DNA from: Zygosaccharomyces rouxii
Lineage: Eukaryota > Ascomycota > Saccharomycetes > Saccharomycetales > Saccharomycetaceae
DNA: 64,000 nucleotides
Reading direction: 5' to 3'
NCBI RefSeq assembly: GCF_000026365.1
Contig: NC_012993.1
Coordinates: forward strand, 248,001 to 312,000
The notes under the pieces: generated by a model
Told to the model about the DNA's origin: nothing
Database searches by the model: none
Seen by the model: the letters and a program-made list of their open reading frames with translations, nothing else
Part shown: piece after piece, positions 52,071 through 62,048 of the stretch
How the letters are laid out: each line of letters begins with the position of its first letter
Numbering within the stretch: the stretch's first letter is position 1
Position numbers and translations under genes: made by a program

Positions 52071-54197
52071 TTCGTATTAATGTAACGATCTCTTAAAAAG
52101 AATGAATGGAAAAAATTGGTTTATTTATCGATGAAAGGAGTGAAAACACTGTGTATCGTGTGGTGATTGAAAGCGATAGTTATCGGTTTCTTTTTTCTTA
52201 TCGATTTAAACCTGAGTTTTTCTAGAGAATAGCTAACCTCTTGAGAATGATTAATCAAAGGAACGGTATTGTGAGTTACGATTAATCCAATCCCCATTCA
52301 ATGAGTCTAAATCCCAGTTATTCTCTATCTCTTTTATACATTACTGTCAAGCCCAGACCCTTGGTTCGTCGATCTCGATACGGTAACCGCCCGCCTGTTT
52401 ACGTTCGAGAACTGGCCCGACTACCTGTGGTGCGAAATTTTCTAGGTGGGGCGGTGCGTTCTTAAATGAGGTCTATAACTGTACCGAATCAGGAAACCTA
52501 GTTTTTCAACATGGTGTTCGATACCAGAGACTGTTGATTCTGTCCCAAATCGGAAAGATGATTAACAGGGTGTATGGGTTGCAAAGTTTCAACCGACGAA
52601 ACACGTCGAACTTCGAAACACGATCGCGGCACGTGTTCGATCGGCGTTTCGGCTTGTAACGGGGCGCAGTTATATGAGTTTGGAGCCGAGGGGCTAGATC
52701 GTAAAAATGTGCCAACACGTAGAGAGAGGAAATGGACGCGTAAAGATAATCTTTTAAACTTTTTTGGCTCCGGGTGAGGCTGCTAGGCTGAAAGGGAGGG
52801 AGGGGAACTACCAAGCATTCCGGACACTTTATGGAAAAGGGAACATAACCGCTGAACGGAAACAAACGGATCAGAGGTTGACGTTACACTCTACTATGAC
52901 GTATATTTTAGGCCATTCCTCTGACCAGACCTCATATATCTCACCCGCAAATCATTTCACACGCGAATCAATTTAATACTACCTAAATCCTCCATTTCCA
53001 ACAGATAGATCTTCGAACTGGGTTTTGGGGAATCAATAAATCCTTTTTCTTTCTCTCACAAATAACCTTTGCCTCTTTATACTTTTTTCGCGGGTCAAGG
53101 AATGTACCCGCTCAAGAATTTAGTTTGTTTAGATCGCGACCACGAACCTCGAACTGCATAGTTGTAGTTGAAACGAATACCGCTAAGAACACGGGGCTTA
53201 TAGTGTAAATACGACAAGGTCTGGTTTTGAACAAATTCTTCATTCAATACCGTTAAAGCGCATTACTTTCCTCTTCGTTACTTATAAATCCCATATTTCT
53301 AATATACTCTGTCCCTCCAGTGCATTGATAGGGTATATCAGCCGTATACAACCACGTTCATATTGTTCCAATTCCATTCTCCACATGCTCGAACCCTTCC
53401 CCCCCTTAAGACTCGTATGACTCAATATGATAGCGATACGCGTTAAGAAAACACCTTTATCGAATATCTGAAACTGTAGGTCTTGTCCGAGATCACATGC
53501 TTCTGTTGCCCCTATTAGGTAAAGCTATGAGATCATTTAGAATACCGTTTACATTACCACATTGGGTATTGTATTAATAAATTTACTACATCGGGAGCTT
53601 TGATCCATGAGGTTTTTTTTCGTTTCGGCTGCAACAGATTTCCAAGAAAAAAACATGTCATTGTAATTATGCCTTTGTTCTGTTGTTTCTTTTCCCTGTC
53701 GCGGTGGACCTCATTGTCGCCACCGCCGCTTCTTTCCTTTTCGGGCAGTGTACGTAAACAAGAAAAGCGATCGAGAATTTCTTTTGTTCTTGTGCTACGC
53801 CATTACACTTACAACTCCGATTTGAGGACGAAAATCAAAAGTGGATCGATCGGGACGTGCCTAAAAGGGTATTGTCATGGGGCGAGACATATATTGAGGC
53901 AGTGAGCAATAATAGGAGACGGAAGAGGAATTGTTTCGTATGGGCTGTAAGCGTCATTCAGCAGCTCGGTAGGAAAAACTACCCAAATTCCATTTCTTTT
54001 GTCAGGTGCTACTTTTTTCACGTGATTCGTGTCATGTGACTGGTTGCGCCGCATAGTAAAATTCAACCAACTGTCAAGAGATGTCAAGAAGCTAAGAAAG
54101 ATACAGAGAACTAACGAACCCTTTACCGGTGATATATTGAAGCCACTATAAGCACTAGTAAAAGGTTTACAGAGGAACTTTACTTTTCACTTCTAAT
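52071..54197. other. 2.1 kb gene-free divergent region UTH1-ASF1
   Basis: The largest gap without a supported gene. All open frames here begin with TTG or look like random sequence. Motifs seen: ACGCGT (MCB-like) at 52734 and 53438; GCACGTGT near 52632; CACGTG near 54019 and CATGTGAC near 54033 close to ASF1. No tRNA B box or recognisable snoRNA boxes were found. A long cell wall gene promoter may explain part of it, but an unrecognised non-coding RNA is possible. Confidence 0.5.
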
Positions 54198-54992
54198 ATG
54201 TCAGTAGTATCACTATTAGGTATCAAAGTACTAAACAATCCTGCAAAATTTACAGAACCTTACCAATTCGAGATTACATTTGAATGTCAAGAACAGCTAA
54301 AAAATGATTTGGAATGGAAATTGACGTATGTGGGTACTTCACGCTCATTAGAGCACGATCAAGAATTAGATTCGATTTTAGTTGGACCGGTACCAGTTGG
54401 TGTCAATAAATTTGTATTCACAGCAGACCCACCATCACCTGAATTAATTCCTGCAAGCGAATTGGTTAGCGTAACGGTTATACTTTTGAGTTGTTCATAT
54501 GATGGCAGAGAATTCGTTAGAGTTGGTTACTATGTTAATAATGAATATGATAATGAGGAATTGAGGGAAAATCCACCTGCCAAAGTACAAGTTGATCATG
54601 TTGTTAGAAATATTTTGGCTGAGAAGCCTCGTGTAACGAGGTTCAACATTGTTTGGGATAATGAGAATGAAGGTGATATTTATCCACCTGAACAACCAGG
54701 CATTGATGAAGAAGAAGAGGAGGAAGAGGAAGAAGATGAGGAAGAAGAAGAGGAAGAAGAGGATGATGACGATGATGATGAGGAAGAGGACGAAGATGAC
54801 GATGAAAATGAGGAAGAGGCGGCTCAAGAAGTAGATGAAGAAGAAGCAGAAGAGGACAATGCGAACGAAGAGCAACAGGAGGAGGAACGGCCTTCAAAGA
54901 AGCCAAAAGTAGAAAAATCTGCTTCTCACAGTACAGAAGATCAACAAGATGGCGGTGTAGATGCTGCTCCCACCCCTCAGGATACACAGTGA
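54198..54992 (+). CDS. ASF1: Histone H3-H4 chaperone
   Basis: Anti-silencing function 1, which carries H3-H4 dimers to CAF-1, HIR and Rtt109 for nucleosome assembly and H3K56 acetylation. The product is 264 residues (S. cerevisiae 279). The first ~155 residues are the highly conserved immunoglobulin-like core: [64 protein letters not shown] and [11 protein letters not shown]. The rest is a long Asp/Glu tract (nucleotides ~54705-54850) followed by a basic motif [10 protein letters not shown] that could act as a nuclear signal. It is YJL115W in position, next to UTH1/NCA3, and is followed by a 15-base or longer poly(A) run at the 3' end. Confidence 0.97.
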   Translation: MSVVSLLGIKVLNNPAKFTEPYQFEITFECQEQLKNDLEWKLTYVGTSRSLEHDQELDSILVGPVPVGVNKFVFTADPPSPELIPASELVSVTVILLSCSYDGREFVRVGYYVNNEYDNEELRENPPAKVQVDHVVRNILAEKPRVTRFNIVWDNENEGDIYPPEQPGIDEEEEEEEEEDEEEEEEEEDDDDDDEEEDEDDDENEEEAAQEVDEEEAEEDNANEEQQEEERPSKKPKVEKSASHSTEDQQDGGVDAAPTPQDTQ

Positions 54993-55080
54993 TGAAAAAG
55001 ACGAAATTGAAAAAAAAAAAAAAAAAATGAAAAAATGACGATGATGATAATATACTTTCTTCTCCAGTTGTACGTAAATA

Positions 55081-55698
55081 TTACACTTCTTGTAAGGATT
55101 CCCACAGGTCGTTAATTATTTGGAATATTTGCGTAGCTTCAGGTAAGTGCATCCTGTCAGGATGCCAACGGATTCTTTCTCTTTTGATAATTTTTCTCAT
55201 ATCCTGTTTTAATAAATCACAACTTTTTTGATAGAAAGAATATACATTATTTTTATTGATTTGATTACCGGGATCTACCGGTAGCAATTTTAAATCGACT
55301 GAATTCCAATATTTCAGTAAATATGACGGTTCTTGTGCTGGTGAACTGACCGATTGACGAGGTTGCAGTAGTGGAATGTTGTCTGGTGTAGTTAAAAATT
55401 TGTAACCATTTATGGGCTCTCCGTATTCAAATAAGCGTTCTTGTGTAGGGTCCGAATTCGAACGAGGAAATGATTTCCGTCGAGTTCTTCCCTGTTTGTT
55501 TGTCACACGTTCATAGATTAAGGGCTTTGATGGTTTCGAACATTTCGTTACAGGGGGATGTTTAGTAGATTGTTTAGCGACATCAGGCTTCTTTACACGG
55601 TGATGACGTGTGTAAGGACGAAGGTAGAATGGTCTCGGGAGACCATTGGCAGTTGATTCATCCTCGCTACTGCTCTCGTAGTCCTGCGACTGGCTCAT
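55081..55698 (-). CDS. YKR041W-type protein with J-like C terminus
   Basis: A 205-residue protein corresponding in position and strand to S. cerevisiae YKR041W (about 244 residues), of unknown function. The N-terminal ~125 residues are polar and basic, with several KRPR/RRK-like clusters and many Ser and Pro. The C-terminal ~75 residues are predicted helical and contain RIRWHPDRM near residue 178, with the His-Pro-Asp of a J domain. The block LLKQDMRKIIKRERIRWHPD followed by IFQIINDLWESLQ resembles the C terminus of NFKBIL1-like proteins in animals and fungi, where RWHPD is the most conserved part. Only a partial J-like module is visible, so co-chaperone activity is uncertain. Confidence 0.75.
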   Translation of the reverse strand: MSQSQDYESSSEDESTANGLPRPFYLRPYTRHHRVKKPDVAKQSTKHPPVTKCSKPSKPLIYERVTNKQGRTRRKSFPRSNSDPTQERLFEYGEPINGYKFLTTPDNIPLLQPRQSVSSPAQEPSYLLKYWNSVDLKLLPVDPGNQINKNNVYSFYQKSCDLLKQDMRKIIKRERIRWHPDRMHLPEATQIFQIINDLWESLQEV

Positions 55699-55803
55699 GA
55701 GATGTCATTGCCGGGACCTTGACAAGTTTACTTGAACTTGTGAGTGGAAAGTGCAGTTCGTCTTTTGATTATTATGACAGTACCAGCGTTCGCTTGGTGC
55801 GAG

Positions 55804-55810
55804 AAAAAAA
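55804..55810 (-). terminator. Pol III terminator of tRNA-Ala
   Basis: Seven consecutive T residues on the transcribed strand, starting two bases after the 3' end of the mature tRNA. This is a standard RNA polymerase III stop signal. Confidence 0.9.
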
Positions 55811-55812
55811 TA

Positions 55813-55885
55813 TGGACAAGTCCGGATTCGAACCGAAGACCTCCCCCATGCTAAGGGGGCGCGCTACCAACTACGCCACATGCCC
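55813..55885 (-). tRNA. tRNA-Ala (anticodon AGC)
   Basis: A complete 73-base cloverleaf on the minus strand with no encoded CCA. The acceptor begins GGGCATG and keeps the G3-U70 pair that identifies alanine tRNA. The anticodon arm reads CCCCC-TTAGCAT-GGGGG, giving anticodon AGC; the T arm holds the B box GGTTCGAATCC. The U6-U67 mismatch in the acceptor also occurs in S. cerevisiae tRNA-Ala. There is no intron. A run of seven T on the minus strand (plus-strand A at 55804-55810) lies just downstream as a Pol III terminator. S. cerevisiae likewise has a tRNA-Ala(AGC) next to GAP1. Confidence 0.97.
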
Positions 55886-56206
55886 AGTTAAGAACTTGAA
55901 TTGGGTAAGTTTCCACTGCATACATATAGTAGGTAGTTGAAGAATCCACCAGAATCCACCACTTGGTTAAAGTAACCGTGGACCTTTATATATATGCGTT
56001 CATATACATAAAACAATGAGAAGCATACTAGGATGAATATCACAGTCTATACTACAACACATGTGATATTATTTATTAATCGTAATCCAACATCACCTTT
56101 CGATTAAAAATAAAGAAAAAAAATAGCAATAAAACATCAACTTTTATCCACAGACCAAGCTGTAATTGGAAGAAATACGTAACCGATATTAACAATAATT
56201 AGGTGA

Positions 56207-58009
56207 TCAACAGAAAAACTTGTAAATTCTGTACCACATAGGCTTTGCCGCCAATGCAGCTCTTTCCTCTTCGACTTGTTGTCTTAACAAATCCAGATCC
56301 AGTTCCCTACGACCAGTATCTATGTCCATGTCTTCTGCCTTAATGAACAGTTTCCAGTTCTTTTTCCAAATCTTGTGTCCGAGCCACATAGCTAGAACAA
56401 TGGGCAAAGATAGGTAACCTTGGAAGAAATCATTAGCACTTGGTGGAGCTCCAAGAGGGAATAGTGCCACGTAAAATTGAGCGGCCAACATAATTATACA
56501 GAGGAATAACCCCCAAGCGGCACCCCAAACACCTGCGGGAGATGCAAAGGCTAATTCATTTGTTGAACGACCTTGTGCCGCTAAAGCACGACGGAAACGG
56601 ATGTGACATAGACAGATAGTTGCCCAGGTGAAAAGAGATGAAAGACCTGATAATGCCATGAGCCAATCAAACACTTCACCCTCTTTATCAGACTGTGCTA
56701 CAAAGGCAATTAAACCAAATGCAGATGTAACGGCAATACCGACCATTGGTCTACCCATTCTATCGATGTAGGAGAAACACTTAGGCAAAAATCCTTGATC
56801 TGCCAAAGCTGACAGAGTTCTTGAACATGCATAAACGGCACTGTTACCAACACTTAGAACTGCGATTAAAATGACAACGTTAACAAGCGTTGGCAATCCA
56901 CTAATACCTTGGTTTTTAATGGCAATAACAAATGGAGAAGCTGCTGCATCGACTGATGAACCTCCAATCAATCTAGGGTCAGTGTATGGAACCAGCATAC
57001 CGATCAGCAAAAGACACAAGACGTAGAACATGGTAATTCTCCAGAACACTTGCTTAGCAGCACCTGGGACATCTTTACGAGGATTTGAAGCCTCTGCAGC
57101 TGCTAAACCAACCAATTCACTACCGGCAAATGAAAAAGCAGCAGTGACGAAGACGGAACAGAAACCCTTGAATTTTCTACCTGAAGTATCGCCCGCGAAT
57201 GCACCAGGATGGTACCAATATCTAGCACCAATGTAACCCGTACCTGGACCACCACCACAAATCAAAATGATGGCTAAGATAATAAAACCGACAATCATAA
57301 GTATTTTGCAAATGGAAAAAATGAATTCGGCTTCACCGTAACCACGAACACCAAACATATTAATTATCACGATAACAACCCAAAACAGTGCAACGAAACC
57401 ATCTCTATACTTTTTATCGGTATGCCAGTAATTCACAGTAATAGAGGCTGCCACAATTTCAAGAGGTAAAGTCACAATCCATTGTAACATATAGTTAAAA
57501 TTGTTGGCAAACCCGTACGATTCATCGATAAATCTAGTGGCATAAGTAGTGAAACCACCTGCCACAGGGAACGCGATAGCCAGTTCAGCAACTGACATAA
57601 CCATACAGTAAATCATAGAACCAGCAATAATCCAACCAATTAGAATACCTGCGGGTCCCGCAGTTCTTAACGCAGTACCAGACCCAACAAAAAGACCCGT
57701 ACCAATGGCACCACCAATAGAAATCATCTGCAAATGACGATTTTTCAACTGATGCTGCAATGGCGATCTAGCCGTGGCAATCGCAATCTTTTCAGCTTCA
57801 GTCAAATTGGGATCTAATTCAGGCACCTCTGCCCTTTTGAAAGAATCCTTGATTTTTTTCCAACGTGAATCTGGGGGACCCTGCTCTTCTTCATCGATAT
57901 AATTGTCGTAATGCTCATAAGAAGCACCCGTCTCTACATCTGGGAGTGTTTCCTTCACTTGAACATTGCCGGCTTCGACATCCTTTGTGGTATATTCCTT
58001 GTCACTCAT
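56207..58009 (-). CDS. GAP1: General amino acid permease
   Basis: Broad-range plasma membrane amino acid permease and transceptor, 600 residues (S. cerevisiae 602). It is a member of the yeast amino acid transporter family with twelve predicted membrane spans. Family blocks: QMISIGGAIGTGLFVGSGTAL after the first span, GGFTTYATRFIDESYGFANNFNY, FCSVFVTAAFSFAGSELVGLAAAEAS and SSLFTWATICLCHIRFRRAL. The C-terminal tail has ...DIDTGRRELDLDLLRQQ and ends in Cys, a close match to Gap1 and the site of trafficking and endocytosis signals. Two Lys residues near positions 4 and 9 are in the N-terminal region used for ubiquitination in Gap1. The promoter carries clustered GATA motifs, fitting nitrogen catabolite repression. 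Confidence 0.95.
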   Translation of the reverse strand: MSDKEYTTKDVEAGNVQVKETLPDVETGASYEHYDNYIDEEEQGPPDSRWKKIKDSFKRAEVPELDPNLTEAEKIAIATARSPLQHQLKNRHLQMISIGGAIGTGLFVGSGTALRTAGPAGILIGWIIAGSMIYCMVMSVAELAIAFPVAGGFTTYATRFIDESYGFANNFNYMLQWIVTLPLEIVAASITVNYWHTDKKYRDGFVALFWVVIVIINMFGVRGYGEAEFIFSICKILMIVGFIILAIILICGGGPGTGYIGARYWYHPGAFAGDTSGRKFKGFCSVFVTAAFSFAGSELVGLAAAEASNPRKDVPGAAKQVFWRITMFYVLCLLLIGMLVPYTDPRLIGGSSVDAAASPFVIAIKNQGISGLPTLVNVVILIAVLSVGNSAVYACSRTLSALADQGFLPKCFSYIDRMGRPMVGIAVTSAFGLIAFVAQSDKEGEVFDWLMALSGLSSLFTWATICLCHIRFRRALAAQGRSTNELAFASPAGVWGAAWGLFLCIIMLAAQFYVALFPLGAPPSANDFFQGYLSLPIVLAMWLGHKIWKKNWKLFIKAEDMDIDTGRRELDLDLLRQQVEEERAALAAKPMWYRIYKFFC

Positions 58010-58158
58010 AATTGGCTTTTGATGGCCTTTGGTGACTCAACTAAAGAATTATTAGCTATACCAATTACGGTCTCATTTTTAAATTCCTTGTCAATATAAA
58101 AGTTTATATACCTTTAAAAGTGGCCGGTATGGAAAATCACTAGGAATTTCAGTATCAT

Positions 58159-58312
58159 CTTATCATACTCGTTAATCTTTACCTTGGAAGTAGCGGGATA
58201 CAGTAGCAGTACTACACTGAACTCCAAAGGTTGATAATGAGGCAGTAAATGATTATGATAGACAGAGAGATCTGTGAGACTCATTGATTTACATTGATAC
58301 TGATACTGATAA
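58159..58312 (-). promoter_or_regulatory. Cluster of GATA motifs in the GAP1 promoter
   Basis: Within 150-305 bases upstream of the GAP1 start are one CTTATC (58159), two GATAA (58233, 58308) and further GATA cores at 58257, 58296 and 58302. The plus-strand CTTATC equals GATAAG on the coding strand. Such clusters are bound by Gln3, Gat1 and the repressors Dal80 and Gzf3, so the gene should respond to nitrogen quality. Confidence 0.7.
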
Positions 58313-58624
58313 TGAAATGAAATGAAAAAAAATAGTCTTGATGCCGTGGCTGCAAATGACTGGGTGTTCCGGAAAAAAAAAGGATATACACAGAATACCA
58401 CAAGAATTATGACACTTAGAAAAAAACGAAGGGATACGGTTTTGACGTTATCTGCATGGGGAATAGTTTTCTTTATTCCGTCGTTGTTTAGTCCTTCTAT
58501 ACGAAGTCATGTTCGTAGCAATAGAACCAATCAGGACTCATCGCTGCTGTAAGAGAACTCCGATAGGGCGTTATCGATTTTTGACAAGAGAATTGCCAAG
58601 TGGTCCAGGATGTAAGAATACTAT

Positions 58625-58645
58625 GATGTGATGTGATGTGATGTG
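58625..58645. repeat. Short GATGT tandem repeat
   Basis: About four head-to-tail copies of the pentamer GATGT in the GAP1-KAE1 spacer. It is a microsatellite without an obvious role. Confidence 0.85.
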
Positions 58646-58895
58646 TAGAAGGAATATTGGAGAGGGAAAAAAATAAGGGGTAAGGTTTCTTGGGCTAAGT
58701 GTCATCATCTTTCCCAGTGTGTATACGAAGTATCAGAGAGCTTATTTCTTGAAAAGCATTGGATGATTTCGATTCTGTGTTACATGAATAGGGGAAATCG
58801 GTCTGGTACGAGGATTACAGAATTAGTACTGTATGTCATGTCATACCATAATATAGCACATATTTGTCGTGAAGATGTTATCAGACATTACGTGT

Positions 58896-58923
58896 GGCGC
58901 TAGGGCCCTCGGGCCCTAGCGCC
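58896..58923. repeat. Perfect 13-bp GC-rich inverted repeat
   Basis: GGCGCTAGGGCCC and its exact reverse complement are separated by only two bases (TC). The 28-base element is almost all G and C apart from a few A and T, in a spacer that is AT-rich. It could fold into a very stable hairpin in DNA or RNA. No associated ORF or RNA gene was identified. Confidence 0.95.
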
Positions 58924-59371
58924 GCTCTGCGAGCCCCACATGACTTGTCTCCGGGACACAATCTGGTTTCCTTAGTAGTATTGTAGTAGTAGTAACTCTT
59001 TGTTAGACCATGCAACGAAGTGAGATAGTTGCGCCAAGTATCTTTTGTGCACTCGTATAAGTAGAACTCTAAGCTTTTGAACCATAAGCAAGAGAACGAA
59101 CATTATGGAGATCTCCGAGATTCCTGTTCCGTAGAGTCTTTTGCCAGAGGAATTTCTTCATGGTTTCAATTTTATATTTTGCTGCCCATTGATGGGATTC
59201 GGGGCTACACATATTCATCAATACATAATTTTAACCAAATCGAGTCTGACGTGTAACAAATTACACTTCGCTTTCTTGTGAACTAGAGACTACTGGCAAT
59301 TCTCTCCTCTCAAGCGGTTAGGTCAACTATTCAATCCATCTTTCGCGGTAGTAGTAGTAGTGGTGGTCCTC

Positions 59372-59398
59372 GGTTCGATTCCTCGAAGCGGACTTTTT
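59372..59398 (+). promoter_or_regulatory. Isolated B box with Pol III terminator, possible tRNA relic
   Basis: At 59372-59382 the sequence GGTTCGATTCC matches the TFIIIC B box exactly. Eleven bases later comes T5 (59394-59398), with T7 at 59404-59410. Upstream, TTCGCTT (59267-59273) could pair with AAGCGGA (59386-59392) as a seven-base acceptor with one G-T pair, but the T arm has two mismatches and no convincing D arm or anticodon arm appears. It may be a decayed tRNA gene, an extra TFIIIC site, or another Pol III unit. Confidence 0.45.
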
Positions 59399-59514
59399 CA
59401 ACATTTTTTTCTTTTTCCTCTAACATCAAGCTCATCTTTACAAAATATATCGCCAATGAATCAGCAATATAGAGTATTCACAACTATTTAAATAAGCAGG
59501 ACATCTTGGTCAAG

Positions 59515-60675
59515 ATGGTTAATCTGAATACGGTACTACCAAGAAATGGTAGAAACTATTACTTAGCTCTTGGATTGGAAGGATCTGCTAACAAATTGGG
59601 GGTAGGCATTGTTAAACATCCGGTGTTGCCAGAACATGAAGACGGCGATCTATCTTTTAAATGTGAATCTGAAATTATGGCCAATATCAGAGATACGTAT
59701 GTGACACCACCGGGCGAAGGATTTTTACCCAGAGATACAGCTAGACATCATAGAAACTGGTGCGTCAGATTAATTAAAAGAGCATTACAGGAGGCGGGCG
59801 TTAAAGATCCGTCAAGGGATTTAGATGTTATTTGTTTTACAAGAGGTCCTGGAATGGGAGCACCATTGCATTCGGTGGCTATTGCAGCAAGGACTATTTC
59901 ATTACTTTGGGGTATACCGCTTGTAGGTGTAAATCATTGTGTGGGTCACATTGAAATGGGTAGAGAAATTACTGGTGCCGCTAATCCTGTAGTTCTTTAT
60001 GTTAGTGGTGGTAATACTCAAGTTATCGCATATTCTGAAAAGAGGTATAGAATTTTCGGTGAAACACTTGATATTGCCATTGGAAATTGTCTAGATCGGT
60101 TTGCACGTACATTGAGAATTCCAAATTCTCCTTCGCCAGGCTACAATATTGAACAATTAGCTAAAAAATGCTCTGATAAGGAGAGATTGGTTGAACTGCC
60201 ATATACCGTAAAGGGAATGGACCTTTCTATGAGTGGTATCTTGGCTTATATTGAAACCCTTGCCAAGGATCTGTTTAGAGGTAACAAGAAGAACAAAATC
60301 TTATTTGACCCAAAGACTGGTGAACAAAAAGTTACCGTTGATGATTTATGTTTTGCACTACAAGAAAATATGTTTGCGATGCTTGTTGAAATTACAGAGC
60401 GTGCAATGGCACATGTAAATTCTAACCAAGTTTTAGTGGTAGGTGGTGTTGGCTGTAACGAACGTTTACAGGAAATGATGGGTCAGATGTGTGGTGATAG
60501 AGCTCTCGGTCAAGTACATGCTACAGATGAAAGATTTTGTATCGATAACGGTGTCATGATTGCCCAGGCTGGTCTTCTAGAATACAGAATGGGTCAAGCA
60601 ACTACTGATCTTAACGAAACGGTGGTAACTCAAAAATTTAGAACTGATGAAGTTTACGTAGGCTGGAGAGAGTAG
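59515..60675 (+). CDS. KAE1: t6A37 tRNA threonylcarbamoyl transferase of KEOPS
   Basis: Catalytic subunit of the KEOPS complex, which transfers threonylcarbamoyl to A37 of ANN-decoding tRNAs. The product is 386 residues, identical in length to S. cerevisiae KAE1. The ASKHA-fold active site is intact: metal-binding His141 and His145 in [11 protein letters not shown], followed by [12 protein letters not shown] and a late [13 protein letters not shown] with [19 protein letters not shown] is the universal family motif. I start at ATG 59515 (MVNLNT), which aligns with the family; three extra in-frame codons reach a TTG at 59506. Divergent from GAP1 across a 1.5 kb gap. Confidence 0.96.
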   Translation: MVNLNTVLPRNGRNYYLALGLEGSANKLGVGIVKHPVLPEHEDGDLSFKCESEIMANIRDTYVTPPGEGFLPRDTARHHRNWCVRLIKRALQEAGVKDPSRDLDVICFTRGPGMGAPLHSVAIAARTISLLWGIPLVGVNHCVGHIEMGREITGAANPVVLYVSGGNTQVIAYSEKRYRIFGETLDIAIGNCLDRFARTLRIPNSPSPGYNIEQLAKKCSDKERLVELPYTVKGMDLSMSGILAYIETLAKDLFRGNKKNKILFDPKTGEQKVTVDDLCFALQENMFAMLVEITERAMAHVNSNQVLVVGGVGCNERLQEMMGQMCGDRALGQVHATDERFCIDNGVMIAQAGLLEYRMGQATTDLNETVVTQKFRTDEVYVGWRE

Positions 60676-60839
60676 AATAGAAAACGTTGTAATTCATATC
60701 TTTGTATTTATATTTTCATATGTATATATCCAGAGCTCATCTCATCTCTCGCATCGAGAAAAGGCTCTCATAACATTACTATAACGAAAACAACAACTAC
60801 GCCGCTAACAAGAACTTCGACAATATCATAGTATCGCAA

Positions 60840-61703
60840 ATGTCCGAGACTTTGGATGTATGTCTTGAAGAGATTACCAAGTCAATTGATTCTATTAATA
60901 CGCTTTATTTCAAACCACCTGGAATCTTCCACAATGCAGTAGTTCACGATGGACGGGGACAGAGTTACAGTAGTATCATTACCAAACTCATACGAGATTG
61001 TAATCCACGAGAAGAATTGTCACTATTCAGCGTAGATCCTAAAAGAAAGATTCCCAGAAGAAAAGATGGTAAAGAAGGTGTTTTGGATTATTTGGCTGAA
61101 AGAGATATCAATTTAAAGAGAAATAGACGCATTGGTTTGCCTGAAGAAAAACCTGTCATACACGTTCCCAAAGAATTTTACCTAAAGCAGCATAATCAGG
61201 TATTAGCTGCTAAGCGTCAAAAGACCGGTGCTCTCTTCTTCGACCTAGATACGAATTCAGTAGCCGCTGCTGGCAGCGATCCCGGTATATTTGAACTACT
61301 CGATGCCAAATTAGACGATCCTCAGATTACCAAGCTTTTATACGCTCTAAGAAATGGTAGTGTTACATTTGAAGGCACCCCGGAAGGTACTCAAAGAAGT
61401 ACCATGTTTGTTGAGGATTTCTCTGCGGATCTTTTACTCAAGGTGCTTGAGGAAGTATCTAACCAATGGCCTCTAAGCGAATACAAGGAGACTTATTTGA
61501 AATATCTCACAAATTATCAAGACCTAGAAACTGAAATTCAACTGATAAAAAAGGAATTGAAATTGCAAGAGGATCAGTTACAAGCTCAATTACAATTCCA
61601 ACCTTCGTCTTCTCACGTCGTGGGAAAATTGATTGAGAAGGAGCAAAGCGAAGTAGAATTGCTCGAACAAGAGATCGCAAGAATGGAACAGGAGCTTGAA
61701 TGA
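60840..61703 (+). CDS. SPC34: DASH/Dam1 kinetochore complex subunit
   Basis: Counterpart of S. cerevisiae SPC34 (YKR037C, 295 residues), a subunit of the Dam1 (DASH) ring that couples kinetochores to microtubule ends. The product is 287 residues. The N-terminal region contains LDVCLEEITKSIDSINTLYFKPPGIFHNA, the conserved family block, then a mid-region with KRKIPRRKDGKEGVLDYL. Residues ~215-287 form a heptad-rich coiled coil (YQDLETEIQLIKKELKLQED and EQSEVELLEQEIARMEQE) used for assembly with other subunits. Aurora-type sites are plausible in the Ser/Thr-rich middle, but I did not map them. The order KAE1, SPC34, MDV1/CAF4 equals YKR038C to YKR036C. Confidence 0.92.
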   Translation: MSETLDVCLEEITKSIDSINTLYFKPPGIFHNAVVHDGRGQSYSSIITKLIRDCNPREELSLFSVDPKRKIPRRKDGKEGVLDYLAERDINLKRNRRIGLPEEKPVIHVPKEFYLKQHNQVLAAKRQKTGALFFDLDTNSVAAAGSDPGIFELLDAKLDDPQITKLLYALRNGSVTFEGTPEGTQRSTMFVEDFSADLLLKVLEEVSNQWPLSEYKETYLKYLTNYQDLETEIQLIKKELKLQEDQLQAQLQFQPSSSHVVGKLIEKEQSEVELLEQEIARMEQELE

Positions 61704-62048
61704 TTAGTTGTCCTATTTGCACGAGTGACACACGAACATATAAATAAAGGTATATAGGTGCCCACCCATTGATGTAATTTTCAACTTTACAACAAATCAA
61801 AAAACATCAAGTTTTTATTGTTTTTGTACTTCCAATTGTATTGCTTGAAGTTCTGTTCATTTAGGAGCTCGCTTCCGAAAGCCGAACATCTCTCAACTTT
61901 GAGTTGAACCTTCTGAACTTTATATCAGTAAATCGCAAAAGGTCAAACGGTAGGAGGTGGTATAAGCTTTCCTGACCATATAATAGTGTTTATTAAGAAT
62001 TGATCGACGAGGATCGAAGAAGAATTCCTGACCTCAGAGAGTTTGATA
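61704..62048. other. SPC34-MDV1 intergenic region
   Basis: About 345 AT-rich bases holding the SPC34 3' region and the MDV1/CAF4 promoter. No ORF or RNA gene was seen. Confidence 0.5.

Larger units (their letters stand above)
58010..59514. other. 1.5 kb GAP1-KAE1 divergent intergenic region
   Basis: This gap holds the GAP1 promoter with GATA motifs, a GATGT repeat, the GC-rich palindrome and the isolated Pol III B box, each listed separately, and the KAE1 promoter. No protein gene is supported; short open frames start with non-ATG codons or have low-complexity translations. Confidence 0.6.

Noticed and set aside
52506..52865. 119-codon minus-strand ORF in the UTH1-ASF1 gap
   Set aside because: TTG start, odd composition and no domain match; a chance frame.
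53600..53905. 101-codon plus-strand ORF upstream of ASF1
   Set aside because: Starts with TTG and reads like random sequence; no homologue recognised.
54005..54040. CATGTGAC near ASF1 as a reversed centromere CDEI
   Set aside because: The neighbouring sequence is not AT-rich and no CDEIII element was found.
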